13,778 bases of DNA from Candidatus Nanosynbacter colneyensis (GTDB lineage: Bacteria > Patescibacteriota > Saccharimonadia > Saccharimonadales > Saccharimonadaceae). Location of the stretch: the NCBI GenBank assembly GCA_024330325.1, contig JANDWE010000153.1:1-13778 (forward strand), read 5' to 3'. Positions 1 through 7,118 of the stretch are shown piece by piece. The translations under genes and the position numbers were made by a program. Every line of letters starts with the position of its first letter. Positions within the stretch are counted from its first letter, which is position 1. Under the pieces are notes generated by a model, which ran no database searches, was not told where the DNA came from, and saw only the letters and a list, made by a program, of their open reading frames with translations.

Positions 1-989
1 ATCCGCTATATAAACAAGTTTACGAAATCTGTAAAAGTTGGAGTTTTGACGAAATTGACTCTAATGTTGGGCGACTTGGAAACGTGCCGATCGAGCGACG
101 TTACGTTGAGAGCGAAACTGAAGAATTGGGCAAATCTCTGATTAAAGAGAAAACTCCAGAGGTGTTTACCAAATCTGACGGTGCGTATGTTTTTAAGGGC
201 AGCAAATACGGCGCGTTCGATAACGTGTTTATTGGATCTCATGGCAATGGCCTTTATGGGGCGCATGACATGGGGTTGATTCAGTTGAAGTATAGGGATT
301 ACCCGAATTTGGACTTGTCAATTACGGTAAATGGCGAGGAGCAGGCGGCATACTTCCGTGGCGTGATTGCGGCTAGTGAATTGTCGATTCCAGCCTTGAA
401 GGGAAAATTGTTCAATTACGCAACTGGCTTGGTTAAATTGACAACTGGAAAGATGAGTTCGCGAACGGGTGAGGTTGTTACAATTGGCTGGCTGTTTGAT
501 GAGTTTAAGAAGGCAATTGAGCAGGCCGGTGGCGAGCCGACTGATGACGTGATAGCTGGCGCACTTCGTTATCAATTCTTGAAAGTGAAGATCGGCGGCG
601 ATGTTATATTTGATATTAATGACGCGGTAAGTTTGACCGGTAATACGGGAAGCTACTTGCAGTATGCGCATGCCCGGGCGCGAGGTATTTTAGCAAAATC
701 AGATAAAGAGATTGCTTTTCCGACAGAGTTGTTCGATGAGGATAAAATGCTAGTCAGGAAATTGAGTGAGTACGTGGACGTGGTTGATCGTGCTAAGGAG
801 AGTTTGGAGCCTCATCACATTTGTACATATTTGTTTGAATTGGCTCAAGAATTTAATCGATATTATGAGAAAAATCAGGTTATTGGTAGTGACAAAGAGG
901 CGCATCGTGTAGGAATCGTGGCAATTTACGCCGACATTCTTAAGGCTGGACTGGCTATTTTGGGAATCGTAGCGCCAAATAAGATATAA
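1..989 (+). CDS. argS: Arginyl-tRNA synthetase, 3' part (5' end outside window)
   Basis: Class I aminoacyl-tRNA synthetase that charges tRNA-Arg in the cytoplasm. The reading frame is open from base 3, so the gene begins before the window; the GTG at 84 is an internal codon, not the start. The KMSKS-type signature is present as KMSSR (450-464), inside a conserved stretch on tRNA/ATP binding. The later GNTGSYLQYAHAR stretch is the typical ArgRS motif, and the anticodon-binding helical domain ends in the usual family C-terminus (LAILGIVAPNKI). The catalytic HIGH motif must lie upstream and cannot be checked. The stop codon (987-989) lies inside a TATAAT that may serve mscL. No hairpin terminator is visible between the two genes. 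Identification is firm. Confidence 0.95.
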   Translation, partial: PLYKQVYEICKSWSFDEIDSNVGRLGNVPIERRYVESETEELGKSLIKEKTPEVFTKSDGAYVFKGSKYGAFDNVFIGSHGNGLYGAHDMGLIQLKYRDYPNLDLSITVNGEEQAAYFRGVIAASELSIPALKGKLFNYATGLVKLTTGKMSSRTGEVVTIGWLFDEFKKAIEQAGGEPTDDVIAGALRYQFLKVKIGGDVIFDINDAVSLTGNTGSYLQYAHARARGILAKSDKEIAFPTELFDEDKMLVRKLSEYVDVVDRAKESLEPHHICTYLFELAQEFNRYYEKNQVIGSDKEAHRVGIVAIYADILKAGLAILGIVAPNKI

Positions 990-990
990 T
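985..990 (+). promoter_or_regulatory. Possible -10 element for mscL
   Basis: A perfect TATAAT overlaps the argS stop codon. It would start transcription near 997 and give a leader of about 29 nt containing the AGGAG ribosome-binding site at 1011-1015. There is no TG extension and no good -35 at 17 nt; the nearest candidate is TTGGGA at 960-965 with a 19-nt spacer. Read-through from argS is an alternative. Confidence 0.4.
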
Positions 991-1025
991 ATTCAATTAT
1001 AAATAATAAAAGGAGTTTTATAGTT

Positions 1026-1475
1026 ATGAAATCTTCAGAATCAACTAAAGGTTCAAAAGTATCAGCTAAGAAATTAGCTTCGAAGAGTGTAAAAGCCGCG
1101 GCGAAAGTTGCCGCTCTTAAGGAGAAGAAAATTGCGGGTACAGTGATAAAAGACACTCGCATGGCTGGATTTGTTAATTTTATTCGCGAACAGGGTGTTG
1201 TCGGTATGGCGGTTGGTTTGGCAATCGGTACCGCAGCTGGCGATACGGTTAAAAAGTTGGTGACGGCATTTGTTGACCCGTTAGTGCAGTTGATCGTTGG
1301 CTCTCAACAAGGTTTGCAATCAGCTTCATTTACGGTTGAAGTTGCTGGACGTAAAGGTGAGTTTTTATACGGCGCATTTGTTAGTTCGTTAATTACGTTG
1401 ATAGCCGTTGCATTTGTTGTATATGCAATCATTCACTTCTTGAAACTCGATAAATTAGATAAGAAAAAAGATTAA
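1026..1475 (+). CDS. mscL: MscL-family large-conductance mechanosensitive channel
   Basis: Predicted inner-membrane channel that opens under membrane tension and releases solutes on osmotic downshock. The core begins near residue 46; the segment EQGVVGMAVGLAIGTAAG (residues 55-72) resembles the MscL N-terminal and first transmembrane helix. A second hydrophobic helix spans about 115-139, followed by a short lysine/aspartate-rich tail. The start is supported by AGGAG at 1011-1015, ten nucleotides before the ATG. This start leaves a basic extension of about 45 residues rich in Lys, Ala and Ser ahead of the channel core, which is unusual for the family. The internal Met46 has no ribosome-binding site. 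The gene runs toward pyrH with a 4-nt gap between the stop codons. Family assignment is good; channel function is inferred. Confidence 0.82.
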   Translation: MKSSESTKGSKVSAKKLASKSVKAAAKVAALKEKKIAGTVIKDTRMAGFVNFIREQGVVGMAVGLAIGTAAGDTVKKLVTAFVDPLVQLIVGSQQGLQSASFTVEVAGRKGEFLYGAFVSSLITLIAVAFVVYAIIHFLKLDKLDKKKD

Positions 1476-1479
1476 AACC

Positions 1480-2184
1480 TTAACTAATAAGCGTGCCTAC
1501 TGATTCTCCGCGGGTTGCGCGGAGAATATTTCCGTCTGTAAGCAAATCACAAATTACGACTGGAATATGCTCGTCCATTGCTAGTCCAATTGCCGCCTTA
1601 TCCATAACGGCAATGTTAGGATTTGTTAGGGCTTCTTGGTAAGATAAATGATCAATTTTTACGGCGTCAGGGAATTTCATAGGATCTTTATCGTAAACTC
1701 CGTCGACTTTCGTTGTTTTAACCACGGCGTCACACTGCATTTCTAGTGCTAAGTTTAACGCTGCGGTATCAGTAGTCAGGAATGGTCTGCCAGTGCCGCA
1801 CGCCACGATTACGATGCGATTTTTCTTAATATGGCTAATGGCGCGTCGGAAAGTATAGTGGTCAATAAATTGATTGACTTCAACTGTAGACAATGCGCGA
1901 GTTGGCAGTCCCGCGTCATTTAATACGTCAGCTAGAGCAATAGCATTCATAAGTGTAGAAAGCATGCCGATATTATGTGCGGAAACAGGTTGAATTCCGT
2001 GACCGATTATTTGATTGCCGCGAACGTAATTGCCACCGCCAACCATAATTACAATTTCAGCCCCGTCGTCCAGCGCTGGTCGAATTTGTTCGGCAATCCA
2101 GCGAGCGCGTTTTGGGTCAAAGCCGCTGGCGAATTCGCCTTGAAGTTGTTCACCTGATAATTTGAGTAGGATGCGTTTTGTCAT
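1480..2184 (-). CDS. pyrH: Uridylate (UMP) kinase
   Basis: Phosphorylates UMP to UDP with ATP in pyrimidine nucleotide synthesis; the bacterial enzyme belongs to the amino-acid-kinase fold and is normally a hexamer. At 234 residues it has the usual length. Visible motifs are the N-terminal KLSGE (residues 8-12), the glycine-rich GGGNYVRG (49-56) and the nucleotide-binding stretch GTGRPFLTTDTAA (130-142), where the more common Asn after GTG is Arg. It also has KVDGVYDKDP (159-168). The gene stands alone, divergent from orn, with a 43-bp intergenic region. It has its own extended -10 ending 6 nt before the ATG and no Shine-Dalgarno, so its mRNA is probably leaderless. In most bacteria pyrH lies near tsf and frr, which are not here. 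Confidence 0.96.
   Translation of the reverse strand: MTKRILLKLSGEQLQGEFASGFDPKRARWIAEQIRPALDDGAEIVIMVGGGNYVRGNQIIGHGIQPVSAHNIGMLSTLMNAIALADVLNDAGLPTRALSTVEVNQFIDHYTFRRAISHIKKNRIVIVACGTGRPFLTTDTAALNLALEMQCDAVVKTTKVDGVYDKDPMKFPDAVKIDHLSYQEALTNPNIAVMDKAAIGLAMDEHIPVVICDLLTDGNILRATRGESVGTLIS
1503..1530 (+). terminator. Possible mscL terminator inside the pyrH 3' end
   Basis: A perfect 10-bp inverted repeat (1503-1512 and 1518-1527, ATTCTCCGCG and its complement) has a 5-nt loop. On the + strand it is followed by a weak U-rich tail (ATTT). It sits 28 nt after the mscL stop, inside pyrH coding sequence on the other strand. The tail is poor for an intrinsic terminator, so it may only be a stable hairpin. 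Confidence 0.4.
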
Positions 2185-2190
2185 GAGTTT

Positions 2191-2199
2191 AGTTTAGCA
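2191..2199 (-). promoter_or_regulatory. Extended -10 promoter of pyrH (leaderless type)
   Basis: On the minus strand the sequence reads TGC TAAACT, then six bases, then the ATG at 2184. The hexamer matches TATAAT at 4 of 6 positions and carries the TG extension. Expected transcription start is the A of the start codon. There is no Shine-Dalgarno. Confidence 0.55.
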
Positions 2200-2212
2200 C
2201 GCCTTATGGAAG

Positions 2213-2221
2213 TGGTATAAT
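2213..2221 (+). promoter_or_regulatory. Extended -10 promoter of orn (leaderless type)
   Basis: TGG followed by a perfect TATAAT (2216-2221), then six bases, then the ATG at 2228. A weak TTTAGC at 2193-2198 gives a 17-nt spacer but overlaps the pyrH -10 on the other strand. Transcription would start at or next to the ATG. Confidence 0.75.
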
Positions 2222-2227
2222 AGAGAT

Positions 2228-2779
2228 ATGAAAGCAAGTTTTAAGCCGAAAAAGATTTTGTGGGTGGATTTGGAGATGACTGGACTAAATCCAGTGCGCG
2301 ATGAGATTTTGGAAGTGGCGGCAATTGCGACGGATTGGAATTTTAAGGAAATTGCGACGTACGAAGGAATTGTGCGCCACGATTCGGAAAAGCTGGCTAA
2401 GCTGTTGGACCGAAATGCTGGTTTTTGGAATGAGCATCCGGAAGCGCGACGCGGGCTGGAGGAGCAGAATGAATCGGGCAAGCCTTTGGCGGAAATAGAA
2501 CGCGAATTGTTGGCGTTTTGTGATGAGCATTTTGCGGGTGAAACGAAGATTTTGTTAGCGGGCAATTCAATCCATCAGGATCGTCGATTTATTGACCAAT
2601 GGTGGCCGACGTTGTCAAAAAAACTACATTATCGTGTGTTGGATGTGAGTGCATGGAAGGTGGTGTTTGAAGGTAAATACGGTAAGAGATTCGCCAAGCC
2701 AGAAGATCATCGAGCACTGGAAGACATCCGCGGCAGTATTATGGAACTTGAATATTATTTGAAAAAGGTAAAGGTATGA
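2228..2779 (+). CDS. orn: Oligoribonuclease (DEDDh 3'-5' exoribonuclease)
   Basis: Degrades very short RNA oligonucleotides (2-5 nt) to mononucleotides, the last step of mRNA decay. All five catalytic residues of the DEDDh family are visible: Asp14 and Glu16 in WVDLEMTGL, Asp118 in GNSIHQDRRF, and His161 and Asp166 in HRALEDIRGS. At 183 residues it matches the usual length of about 180. It starts from an extended -10 promoter six bases upstream of the ATG, with no Shine-Dalgarno. Its stop codon overlaps the start of the next gene (ATGA), so the two are translationally coupled. Orn is best known from proteobacteria and actinobacteria, so its presence here may reflect an old transfer; that part is inference. 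Confidence 0.94.
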   Translation: MKASFKPKKILWVDLEMTGLNPVRDEILEVAAIATDWNFKEIATYEGIVRHDSEKLAKLLDRNAGFWNEHPEARRGLEEQNESGKPLAEIERELLAFCDEHFAGETKILLAGNSIHQDRRFIDQWWPTLSKKLHYRVLDVSAWKVVFEGKYGKRFAKPEDHRALEDIRGSIMELEYYLKKVKV

Positions 2780-3114
2780 CACATAAACAATTTGAAGAAT
2801 TTATCCTGAGTTTGCCGGGCGTATGGCTGGATTATCCATTTGGCGAGGATGTTGCGGTATATAAGTTTGGTAAAGATAATGACGGTGCAGGGAAAATGGT
2901 GGCGTTGGTGAGGGAAGGCTCAAAGCCGCTCAGAGTAAGCCTAAAATGCGATCCGTTGTTGGCGCAGAATTTACGAGAAAAATACGAAACGGTTTTACCA
3001 GGCTATCACTTGAACAAGAAACATTGGAATACAATTATTTGTTCGGGTCAATTGACTGACGAAGAGGTCTTTGATTTGGCTAGGTTGAGCTATCGATTAG
3101 TCTCGGAAGCCTAA
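2776..3114 (+). CDS. YjbR/MmcQ-family protein
   Basis: A 112-residue protein of the MmcQ/YjbR family (COG2315), small proteins with a fold resembling DNA-binding CyaY-like domains; the cellular role is not established. Family marks are the N-terminal LSLPGVWLDYPFGEDVAVYKF pattern (a conserved pro-Tyr-Pro-Phe-Gly segment), a central KPLRVSLKCDP strand, and the PGYHLNKKHWNTI segment before the C-terminal helix. It overlaps orn by 4 nt (ATGA) with AAGG at 2765-2768 as a possible ribosome-binding site, so it is in the orn operon. Its TAA shares bases 3111-3114 with the TAG of the convergent gene. Family call is good; function unknown. Confidence 0.85.
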   Translation: MTHKQFEEFILSLPGVWLDYPFGEDVAVYKFGKDNDGAGKMVALVREGSKPLRVSLKCDPLLAQNLREKYETVLPGYHLNKKHWNTIICSGQLTDEEVFDLARLSYRLVSEA

Positions 3115-3722
3115 TCTGCCTTAATAATTTGATTGATCTGCTTCTGAATATTCTCTAAATCGCCAGCAGTTTTTACTAGCCATTCGCGCATCTTTTTTGA
3201 CTTGGTGGACTTGTATACCTTTTTCATCATGTTGATTGTATCTGTTATTTGCACATTCATCTCATGAGCATAGGTAATATCCAATTGCGTGTTCAGAAGA
3301 GCTTCGTCCAATTTTTTCTCTAATTTTTCCGACGGATCTAAGGCGAGGATGTCTTTCTGTTTTTCCTTATAATTGACGCCGGTTGCTTGAAGCGCTTCGC
3401 CCATTGAGGTATTCGCAGTGGTCAGCACTGCAACCAGAGAACTATTGGTGGTTTGTAAACTGGTCGAGCGGAATTTATTATTGTATTTTTTGGAAATAGT
3501 GAGCAGTTTATTAACGCGCGCCGCAACTTGTGACGGGTTGGCGTTTGGCATGGAATCTTGTGAAAAAACAAATATCGCAATCAGGGTTATCAAGCCGATA
3601 AAACTCAAAATAGCGATGATGATTTTGGTTTTTTTATCAAAACCTTCCGCTGGCGGAGGTGTGGCAATTTGATTCAGATAATCGATACCTTGAGGTTGGT
3701 TGTTCAAATTGTCAGGATACAT
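3111..3722 (-). CDS. Hypothetical single-pass membrane protein
   Basis: Not recognised. I place the start at the ATG at 3722 (203 residues) instead of the upstream TTG at 3740, because an extended -10 (TGG TTAAAT) lies exactly six bases before it. The first 32 residues are polar and proline-rich. One hydrophobic helix (about 34-54) follows, then about 150 residues of charged, mostly helical sequence that probably lies outside the membrane, with possible coiled-coil segments. There are no cysteines in the outer part and no lipobox. It is divergent from dnaG across a 53-bp spacer holding both promoters. Its stop overlaps that of the convergent YjbR-family gene by 4 nt. Likely a lineage-specific cell-envelope protein; function unknown. 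Confidence 0.75.
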   Translation of the reverse strand: MYPDNLNNQPQGIDYLNQIATPPPAEGFDKKTKIIIAILSFIGLITLIAIFVFSQDSMPNANPSQVAARVNKLLTISKKYNNKFRSTSLQTTNSSLVAVLTTANTSMGEALQATGVNYKEKQKDILALDPSEKLEKKLDEALLNTQLDITYAHEMNVQITDTINMMKKVYKSTKSKKMREWLVKTAGDLENIQKQINQIIKAD

Positions 3723-3728
3723 ATTTCT

Positions 3729-3737
3729 ATTTAACCA
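3729..3737 (-). promoter_or_regulatory. Extended -10 promoter of the membrane hypothetical (leaderless type)
   Basis: On the minus strand TGG TTAAAT is followed by six bases and the ATG at 3722. The hexamer is 4 of 6 to consensus. The match in spacing to the other promoters in this window supports choosing the 3722 start. Confidence 0.5.
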
Positions 3738-3760
3738 CAAACAATAACAGAGGTAAAGAG

Positions 3761-3769
3761 TGATATAAT
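3761..3769 (+). promoter_or_regulatory. Extended -10 promoter of dnaG-rpoD (leaderless type)
   Basis: TGA plus a perfect TATAAT (3764-3769), six A/T-rich bases, then the ATG at 3776. No recognisable -35 lies 17 nt upstream. Predicted transcription start is the A of the dnaG ATG. Confidence 0.75.
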
Positions 3770-3775
3770 AAAAAT

Positions 3776-5509
3776 ATGAATGATGCCAAAGAAGAAGTGC
3801 GGGCGCGACTGAACATCGAGGATGTGATTGGTGAGTATATTCAGTTGAAGCGAGCGGGGCGCAACTTGAAGGGTTTAAGTCCGTTTACCGACGAGCGAAC
3901 CCCAAGCTTTATGGTTAGCCCAGAAAAGCAGATTTGGCACGACTTTTCTTCTGGAAAAGGTGGCGATATTTTTACGTTTGTGATGATGGTGGAAGGAATG
4001 GATTTTCGTCAATCGCTGGAACATTTGGCTCGGAAGGCGGGCGTTGATCTGACTTTGTTTTCTAACGGCGACGGACGAACAGCCAAGCGCCGCGCCAGGG
4101 CTAGGGAAGCTCTTAAATTAGCAGCTAATTTTTATCAGCAGAATTTGGTAAAAAATTCGACAGCGTTAAATTATGTGGTTAAAAAACGGCGATTAAATCG
4201 TCAGACGATTGGTGATTTTTTGATTGGCTATGCGCCGGAGAATGGCGACACGTTGACGAAAGCATTGGAAAAAAGAGGATTTTCTAGGCAAGAATTGGCG
4301 GACGCTGGCTTGTCGAATCGGTTTGGTGGCGATTTGTTTCGTGGGCGAATGATGGTGGTGTTGAGTGACGGCAATGGCGAAGTTGTGGGATTTACGGGCA
4401 GAATTATTCGTGACGATCCGCGCGCGCCAAAATACTTGAACACGCCGCAAACGCTGTTATTCGATAAATCGCGACATATTTTTGGTTTGCATCAAGCCAA
4501 GGAAGCGATTCGAAAAAGCGATGTGGCGGTGATTGTTGAGGGCAATCTGGACGTAATTAGCAGCCATCAAGCGGGCGTCAAAAACGTGGTTGCTACTTCC
4601 GGAACGGCGATGACGACGCAACATTTGAAGTCGCTTAGTCGATTGGCGGGGCGGATTCGCTTGGCATTTGATGGCGATCGAGCGGGGGTTAACGCGACGG
4701 AGCGTGCTATCAATTTGGCGCAGGAAGTCGGCGTGGAGTTGGAAGTGGTGAGCTTGCCTGATGGCGTCAAAGATCCAGACGAATTGATCCAAAAAGATCC
4801 GGCGCTTTGGCAAGCGGCGATTGACCAATCTCAACCAGCGGTGGATTGGGTGATTGCCAGATATGCGGAAATGGAGAATTTGAAGTCGGCGGAAGGCAAA
4901 CGGCGATTTTCGACTATTGCGTTGAGGATTGTTCGAGGCTTGAAAGATCCGGTGGAACAAGAGCATTATTTGTCAGTGATTTCTGAAAAAACTGGCGCGT
5001 CAATCACCGCGCTGAAGGCAAAATTGTCGAATGAAAAAGTCGCTGAACATCAATTGAAAAAGGCGAAAATTGAAAAAGAAAAACCAACTCCGGTTCAGGA
5101 TGAAACTGAGGATATGCTGGCGGGGCTGGCGGCGAGTGAAAAATCCGTGCGGCGTTGGTTGGCGGCGGTTTCTGGAGAAATGCTGGATGATGACAACGCG
5201 CGGCAATTGATTGGTTATATACGAAAAAACCCAGACGTAGACCTGGGTGAAGTTCCCCTGGACTTGCAAAAAATCGAACAGTATGTGAAAATAGTACAGT
5301 TGAAAAGTGAAAGTCGTTACGCCAATTGGGAGCAAAAAAGCTTGGACGAAGAGATGGCTCGGCTAGTCAGACAGATAACAATCAAACATCGCGAAAACAA
5401 AAAGAATCAATTATTAACGCAGCTTAGAGAGGCCGAGGCGTCGGGTGATGAGGTTTTGTCTCAGAATTTGCGCCAGAGCTTAAATAATCTGATTAAGGAG
5501 AAAATGTGA
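3776..5509 (+). CDS. dnaG: DNA primase with a zinc-ligand-free N-terminal domain
   Basis: Synthesises RNA primers for the replication fork. At 577 residues it is normal length with the usual three parts. The N-terminal region has the CHC2 zinc-domain framework ([18 protein letters not shown], then a [13 protein letters not shown] stretch), but the four positions that normally hold Cys, His, Cys, Cys are Ser35, Thr38, Asp56 and Ser59. The protein contains no cysteine at all. The catalytic core is intact: [10 protein letters not shown] (187-196) and a TOPRIM domain with Glu255 in VEGNLD, DGD (299-301) and the DPDEL segment (333-337). The C-terminal third is a charged helical helicase-interaction region. 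It overlaps rpoD by 4 nt, as in the macromolecular-synthesis operon but without rpsU. Loss of zinc binding is seen directly; its effect is unknown. Confidence 0.96.
   Translation: MNDAKEEVRARLNIEDVIGEYIQLKRAGRNLKGLSPFTDERTPSFMVSPEKQIWHDFSSGKGGDIFTFVMMVEGMDFRQSLEHLARKAGVDLTLFSNGDGRTAKRRARAREALKLAANFYQQNLVKNSTALNYVVKKRRLNRQTIGDFLIGYAPENGDTLTKALEKRGFSRQELADAGLSNRFGGDLFRGRMMVVLSDGNGEVVGFTGRIIRDDPRAPKYLNTPQTLLFDKSRHIFGLHQAKEAIRKSDVAVIVEGNLDVISSHQAGVKNVVATSGTAMTTQHLKSLSRLAGRIRLAFDGDRAGVNATERAINLAQEVGVELEVVSLPDGVKDPDELIQKDPALWQAAIDQSQPAVDWVIARYAEMENLKSAEGKRRFSTIALRIVRGLKDPVEQEHYLSVISEKTGASITALKAKLSNEKVAEHQLKKAKIEKEKPTPVQDETEDMLAGLAASEKSVRRWLAAVSGEMLDDDNARQLIGYIRKNPDVDLGEVPLDLQKIEQYVKIVQLKSESRYANWEQKSLDEEMARLVRQITIKHRENKKNQLLTQLREAEASGDEVLSQNLRQSLNNLIKEKM
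5224..5248 (-). terminator. Terminator-like hairpin antisense to dnaG
   Basis: Read on the minus strand: a 6-bp stem (ACCCAG/CTGGGT, bases 5243-5248 and 5229-5234), an 8-nt loop, then a run of T (5229-5224). The form is that of an intrinsic terminator facing antisense to dnaG. It encodes ordinary dnaG residues, so it may be chance. Confidence 0.3.
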
Positions 5510-6468
5510 GCGACGATATCACGACGAAGCCAGTAAACTTAAACGAAGATGATGATTTTGATCCAACGCTTATAGACGAAGAAGAATCGGAAGATTTGGA
5601 TTCGTTGACAACTGGGCAATATTTGGACGACGTGTCGGATGACTCGGTTAGGTTGTATTTGCGTGAAATCGGTAAAATTCCACTACTTAGCGCTGAAGAA
5701 GAAATGGACTTGGCGCGCCGAATTGTTGAAGGCGATAAAAAGGCTAAGGATAAGATGGCTGAAGCGAATATGCGCCTAGTGGTGTCGATTGCTAAGCGTT
5801 ATTCTGGTCGTGGTTTGGACTTTTTGGATCTGATTCAAGAAGGAAATACTGGGCTTTTGCGTGCGGTTGAGAAGTTTGATCCAGATAAGGGATTTAAGTT
5901 TTCGACTTATGCGACTTGGTGGATTCGCCAGGCAATTACGCGTGCGATTGCTGATCAAGCGCGAACGATTCGTATTCCAGTTCACATGGTGGAAACGATC
6001 AATAAATTGTTGCGTACTCAGCGACGAATGACACAGGAACTGAACCGTGAGCCGACAATTGAAGAATTGTCTAAAGAATTGGACATGGAACCAGAGAAAA
6101 TTGAATATGTCATTAAGATCAAGCAAGACATTTCTTCTTTGGATGCTGGTGTTGGTCGTGATGGTGAAGATGATGATTCTGTATTGCAAGATTTTATCGT
6201 TGACGAAGATACGGTTTCGCCAGAAGATTCCGCTTCAAATCAATTATTAAAAGAGCAAGTTCAGGAAATTCTATCAAGTTTGAGCGATCGCGAGCAGAAA
6301 ATTGTTCGAATGCGTTTTGGTTTGGATAATGGAAAAAACCACACTTTGGAAGAAGTTGGTCAGGAATTTGCGGTTACGCGTGAGCGAATCCGTCAGATTG
6401 AAGCTAAGGCGCTAGCAAAACTTCGCAAACACAAAGATGCGAAAAAGCTTTACGAATATCTGGATTAA
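5506..6468 (+). CDS. rpoD: Primary sigma-70 factor
   Basis: Housekeeping sigma subunit that directs RNA polymerase to promoters. It is short (320 residues): an acidic N-terminal tail of about 45 residues replaces region 1.1. Region 1.2 ([10 protein letters not shown], from about 47), region 2 with the core-binding and -10-melting segment ([15 protein letters not shown], then [13 protein letters not shown] near 132-144), region 3 and region 4 with the -35-reading helix ([18 protein letters not shown], 290-307) follow. His160 and Glu163 in [11 protein letters not shown] match the residues that contact the TG of extended -10 promoters in E. coli sigma-70, which fits the promoters seen in this window. 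The start is GTG at 5506 with AAGGAG at 5495-5500, overlapping the dnaG stop (GTGA), so the genes are coupled. The stop directly abuts the convergent kinase stop. Confidence 0.97.
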   Translation: MSDDITTKPVNLNEDDDFDPTLIDEEESEDLDSLTTGQYLDDVSDDSVRLYLREIGKIPLLSAEEEMDLARRIVEGDKKAKDKMAEANMRLVVSIAKRYSGRGLDFLDLIQEGNTGLLRAVEKFDPDKGFKFSTYATWWIRQAITRAIADQARTIRIPVHMVETINKLLRTQRRMTQELNREPTIEELSKELDMEPEKIEYVIKIKQDISSLDAGVGRDGEDDDSVLQDFIVDEDTVSPEDSASNQLLKEQVQEILSSLSDREQKIVRMRFGLDNGKNHTLEEVGQEFAVTRERIRQIEAKALAKLRKHKDAKKLYEYLD

Positions 6469-7056
6469 TTAACACTGTTCGGGCGATTTACAAAAATGGG
6501 CGTCGTGAGTTGCGGCGTCTATTTTTTGGTGTAATTGCTCGAGGCTGCCGTCGTTAATGATGAAATAATCAGCAATAGCAATTGGCCCACCTTTTTCCAA
6601 ATTCTCGATTTCCGACCAGTCGCGCTGATCAACTTCGTGTGGTTGCATTGGGCGCTCTATGCGTTTAGCCATTCGTTGATAACGGAGGTATTTTGGTGTA
6701 ACAATAGCAATAACGACAACTTGTCCAGGAAATTCGTGCTTAAGGAGCTTATATTCACTCCAAGTGTATAATCCGTCCAAAACGACTTTATTTTGCCCGG
6801 CGTTTATCAAGTCGTGGATGTTTTTTATGACGCGCTTGATTACGAAATCTTTGCCTTCGCGACGACGAATTTCTTCGCGAAATTGTTGTTGATTGTCCCA
6901 AGTTTTTTCAATTCCAGCCTCGTCCATGGCTTTATAAATAACGCCACCGAAGTAAATTTTTGGAAATCCTTTTTCTGTCAAATATTCGACAGCCGAACTT
7001 TTGCCGCTGCCCGCCAATCCAACCAGGGCGATAATTTTTGCATATGGTTGTGTCAT
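6469..7056 (-). CDS. P-loop nucleotide kinase, dephospho-CoA-kinase/UPF0200-like
   Basis: A 195-residue P-loop NTPase. The Walker A motif is GLAGSGKSS (residues 13-21). A central LDGLYTWSEYKLLK segment (from 93) corresponds to the DGxRxxxE region of the family. A basic lid-like region (LRYQRMAKRIERP, 124-136) and a C-terminal IADYFIINDGSLEQL (161-175) complete the pattern. The arrangement resembles the archaeal UPF0200 group and dephospho-CoA kinases more than canonical bacterial CoaE. A role in CoA synthesis or nucleotide phosphorylation is possible but not shown. The gene is single, has its own extended -10 promoter six bases before the ATG, and is convergent with rpoD with no gap. The last residues are Cys- and His-containing and may be lineage-specific. 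Confidence 0.75.
   Translation of the reverse strand: MTQPYAKIIALVGLAGSGKSSAVEYLTEKGFPKIYFGGVIYKAMDEAGIEKTWDNQQQFREEIRRREGKDFVIKRVIKNIHDLINAGQNKVVLDGLYTWSEYKLLKHEFPGQVVVIAIVTPKYLRYQRMAKRIERPMQPHEVDQRDWSEIENLEKGGPIAIADYFIINDGSLEQLHQKIDAATHDAHFCKSPEQC
6492..6527 (+). terminator. rpoD intrinsic terminator inside the kinase gene
   Basis: A 14-bp stem with three G-U pairs (6492-6505 with 6513-6526) has a 7-nt loop. It begins with an A tract and ends in a run of six T (6522-6527). It lies 24 nt after the rpoD stop on the + strand but inside the 3' coding end of the convergent kinase gene. This is the best terminator in the window. With the A tract on one side and the T tract on the other, it could also act weakly on the minus strand. 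Confidence 0.7.
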
Positions 7057-7062
7057 GTACTA

Positions 7063-7071
7063 ATTTTAACA
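7063..7071 (-). promoter_or_regulatory. Extended -10 promoter of the P-loop kinase (leaderless type)
   Basis: On the minus strand TGT TAAAAT is followed by six bases and the ATG at 7056. The hexamer is 5 of 6 to consensus. No Shine-Dalgarno precedes the start. Confidence 0.65.
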
Positions 7072-7076
7072 ATTTG

Positions 7077-7105
7077 TTGACATTCTTCCAAATAGAGAGT
7101 ATGTT
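7077..7105 (+). promoter_or_regulatory. Promoter of the hypothetical gene before polA
   Basis: A perfect -35 TTGACA (7077-7082), a 17-nt spacer and a TATGTT -10 (7100-7105, 4 of 6). Transcription would begin near 7112, a few bases before the ATG at 7119. Unlike the other promoters here it has a consensus -35 and no TG extension. Confidence 0.55.
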
Positions 7106-7118
7106 TGTGATAAGTATT

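Noticed and set aside
84..86. GTG at 84 as the start of a complete gene
   Set aside because: The same frame is open to the left edge and encodes ArgRS-like sequence, so this is an internal codon of a truncated gene.
3723..3740. TTG at 3740 as the start of the minus-strand membrane protein
   Set aside because: It lies upstream of the extended -10 element; the ATG at 3722 has the same 6-nt spacing as the other genes.
4457..4966. Open frame on the minus strand across dnaG
   Set aside because: It is a shadow of the TOPRIM-coding region; its Arg- and His-rich composition follows from the complement of dnaG codons.
7038..7118. Start of the hypothetical gene at 7038 or 7101
   Set aside because: These starts precede or overlap the TTGACA/TATGTT promoter and would intrude on the divergent kinase start; 7119 fits the predicted transcription start.
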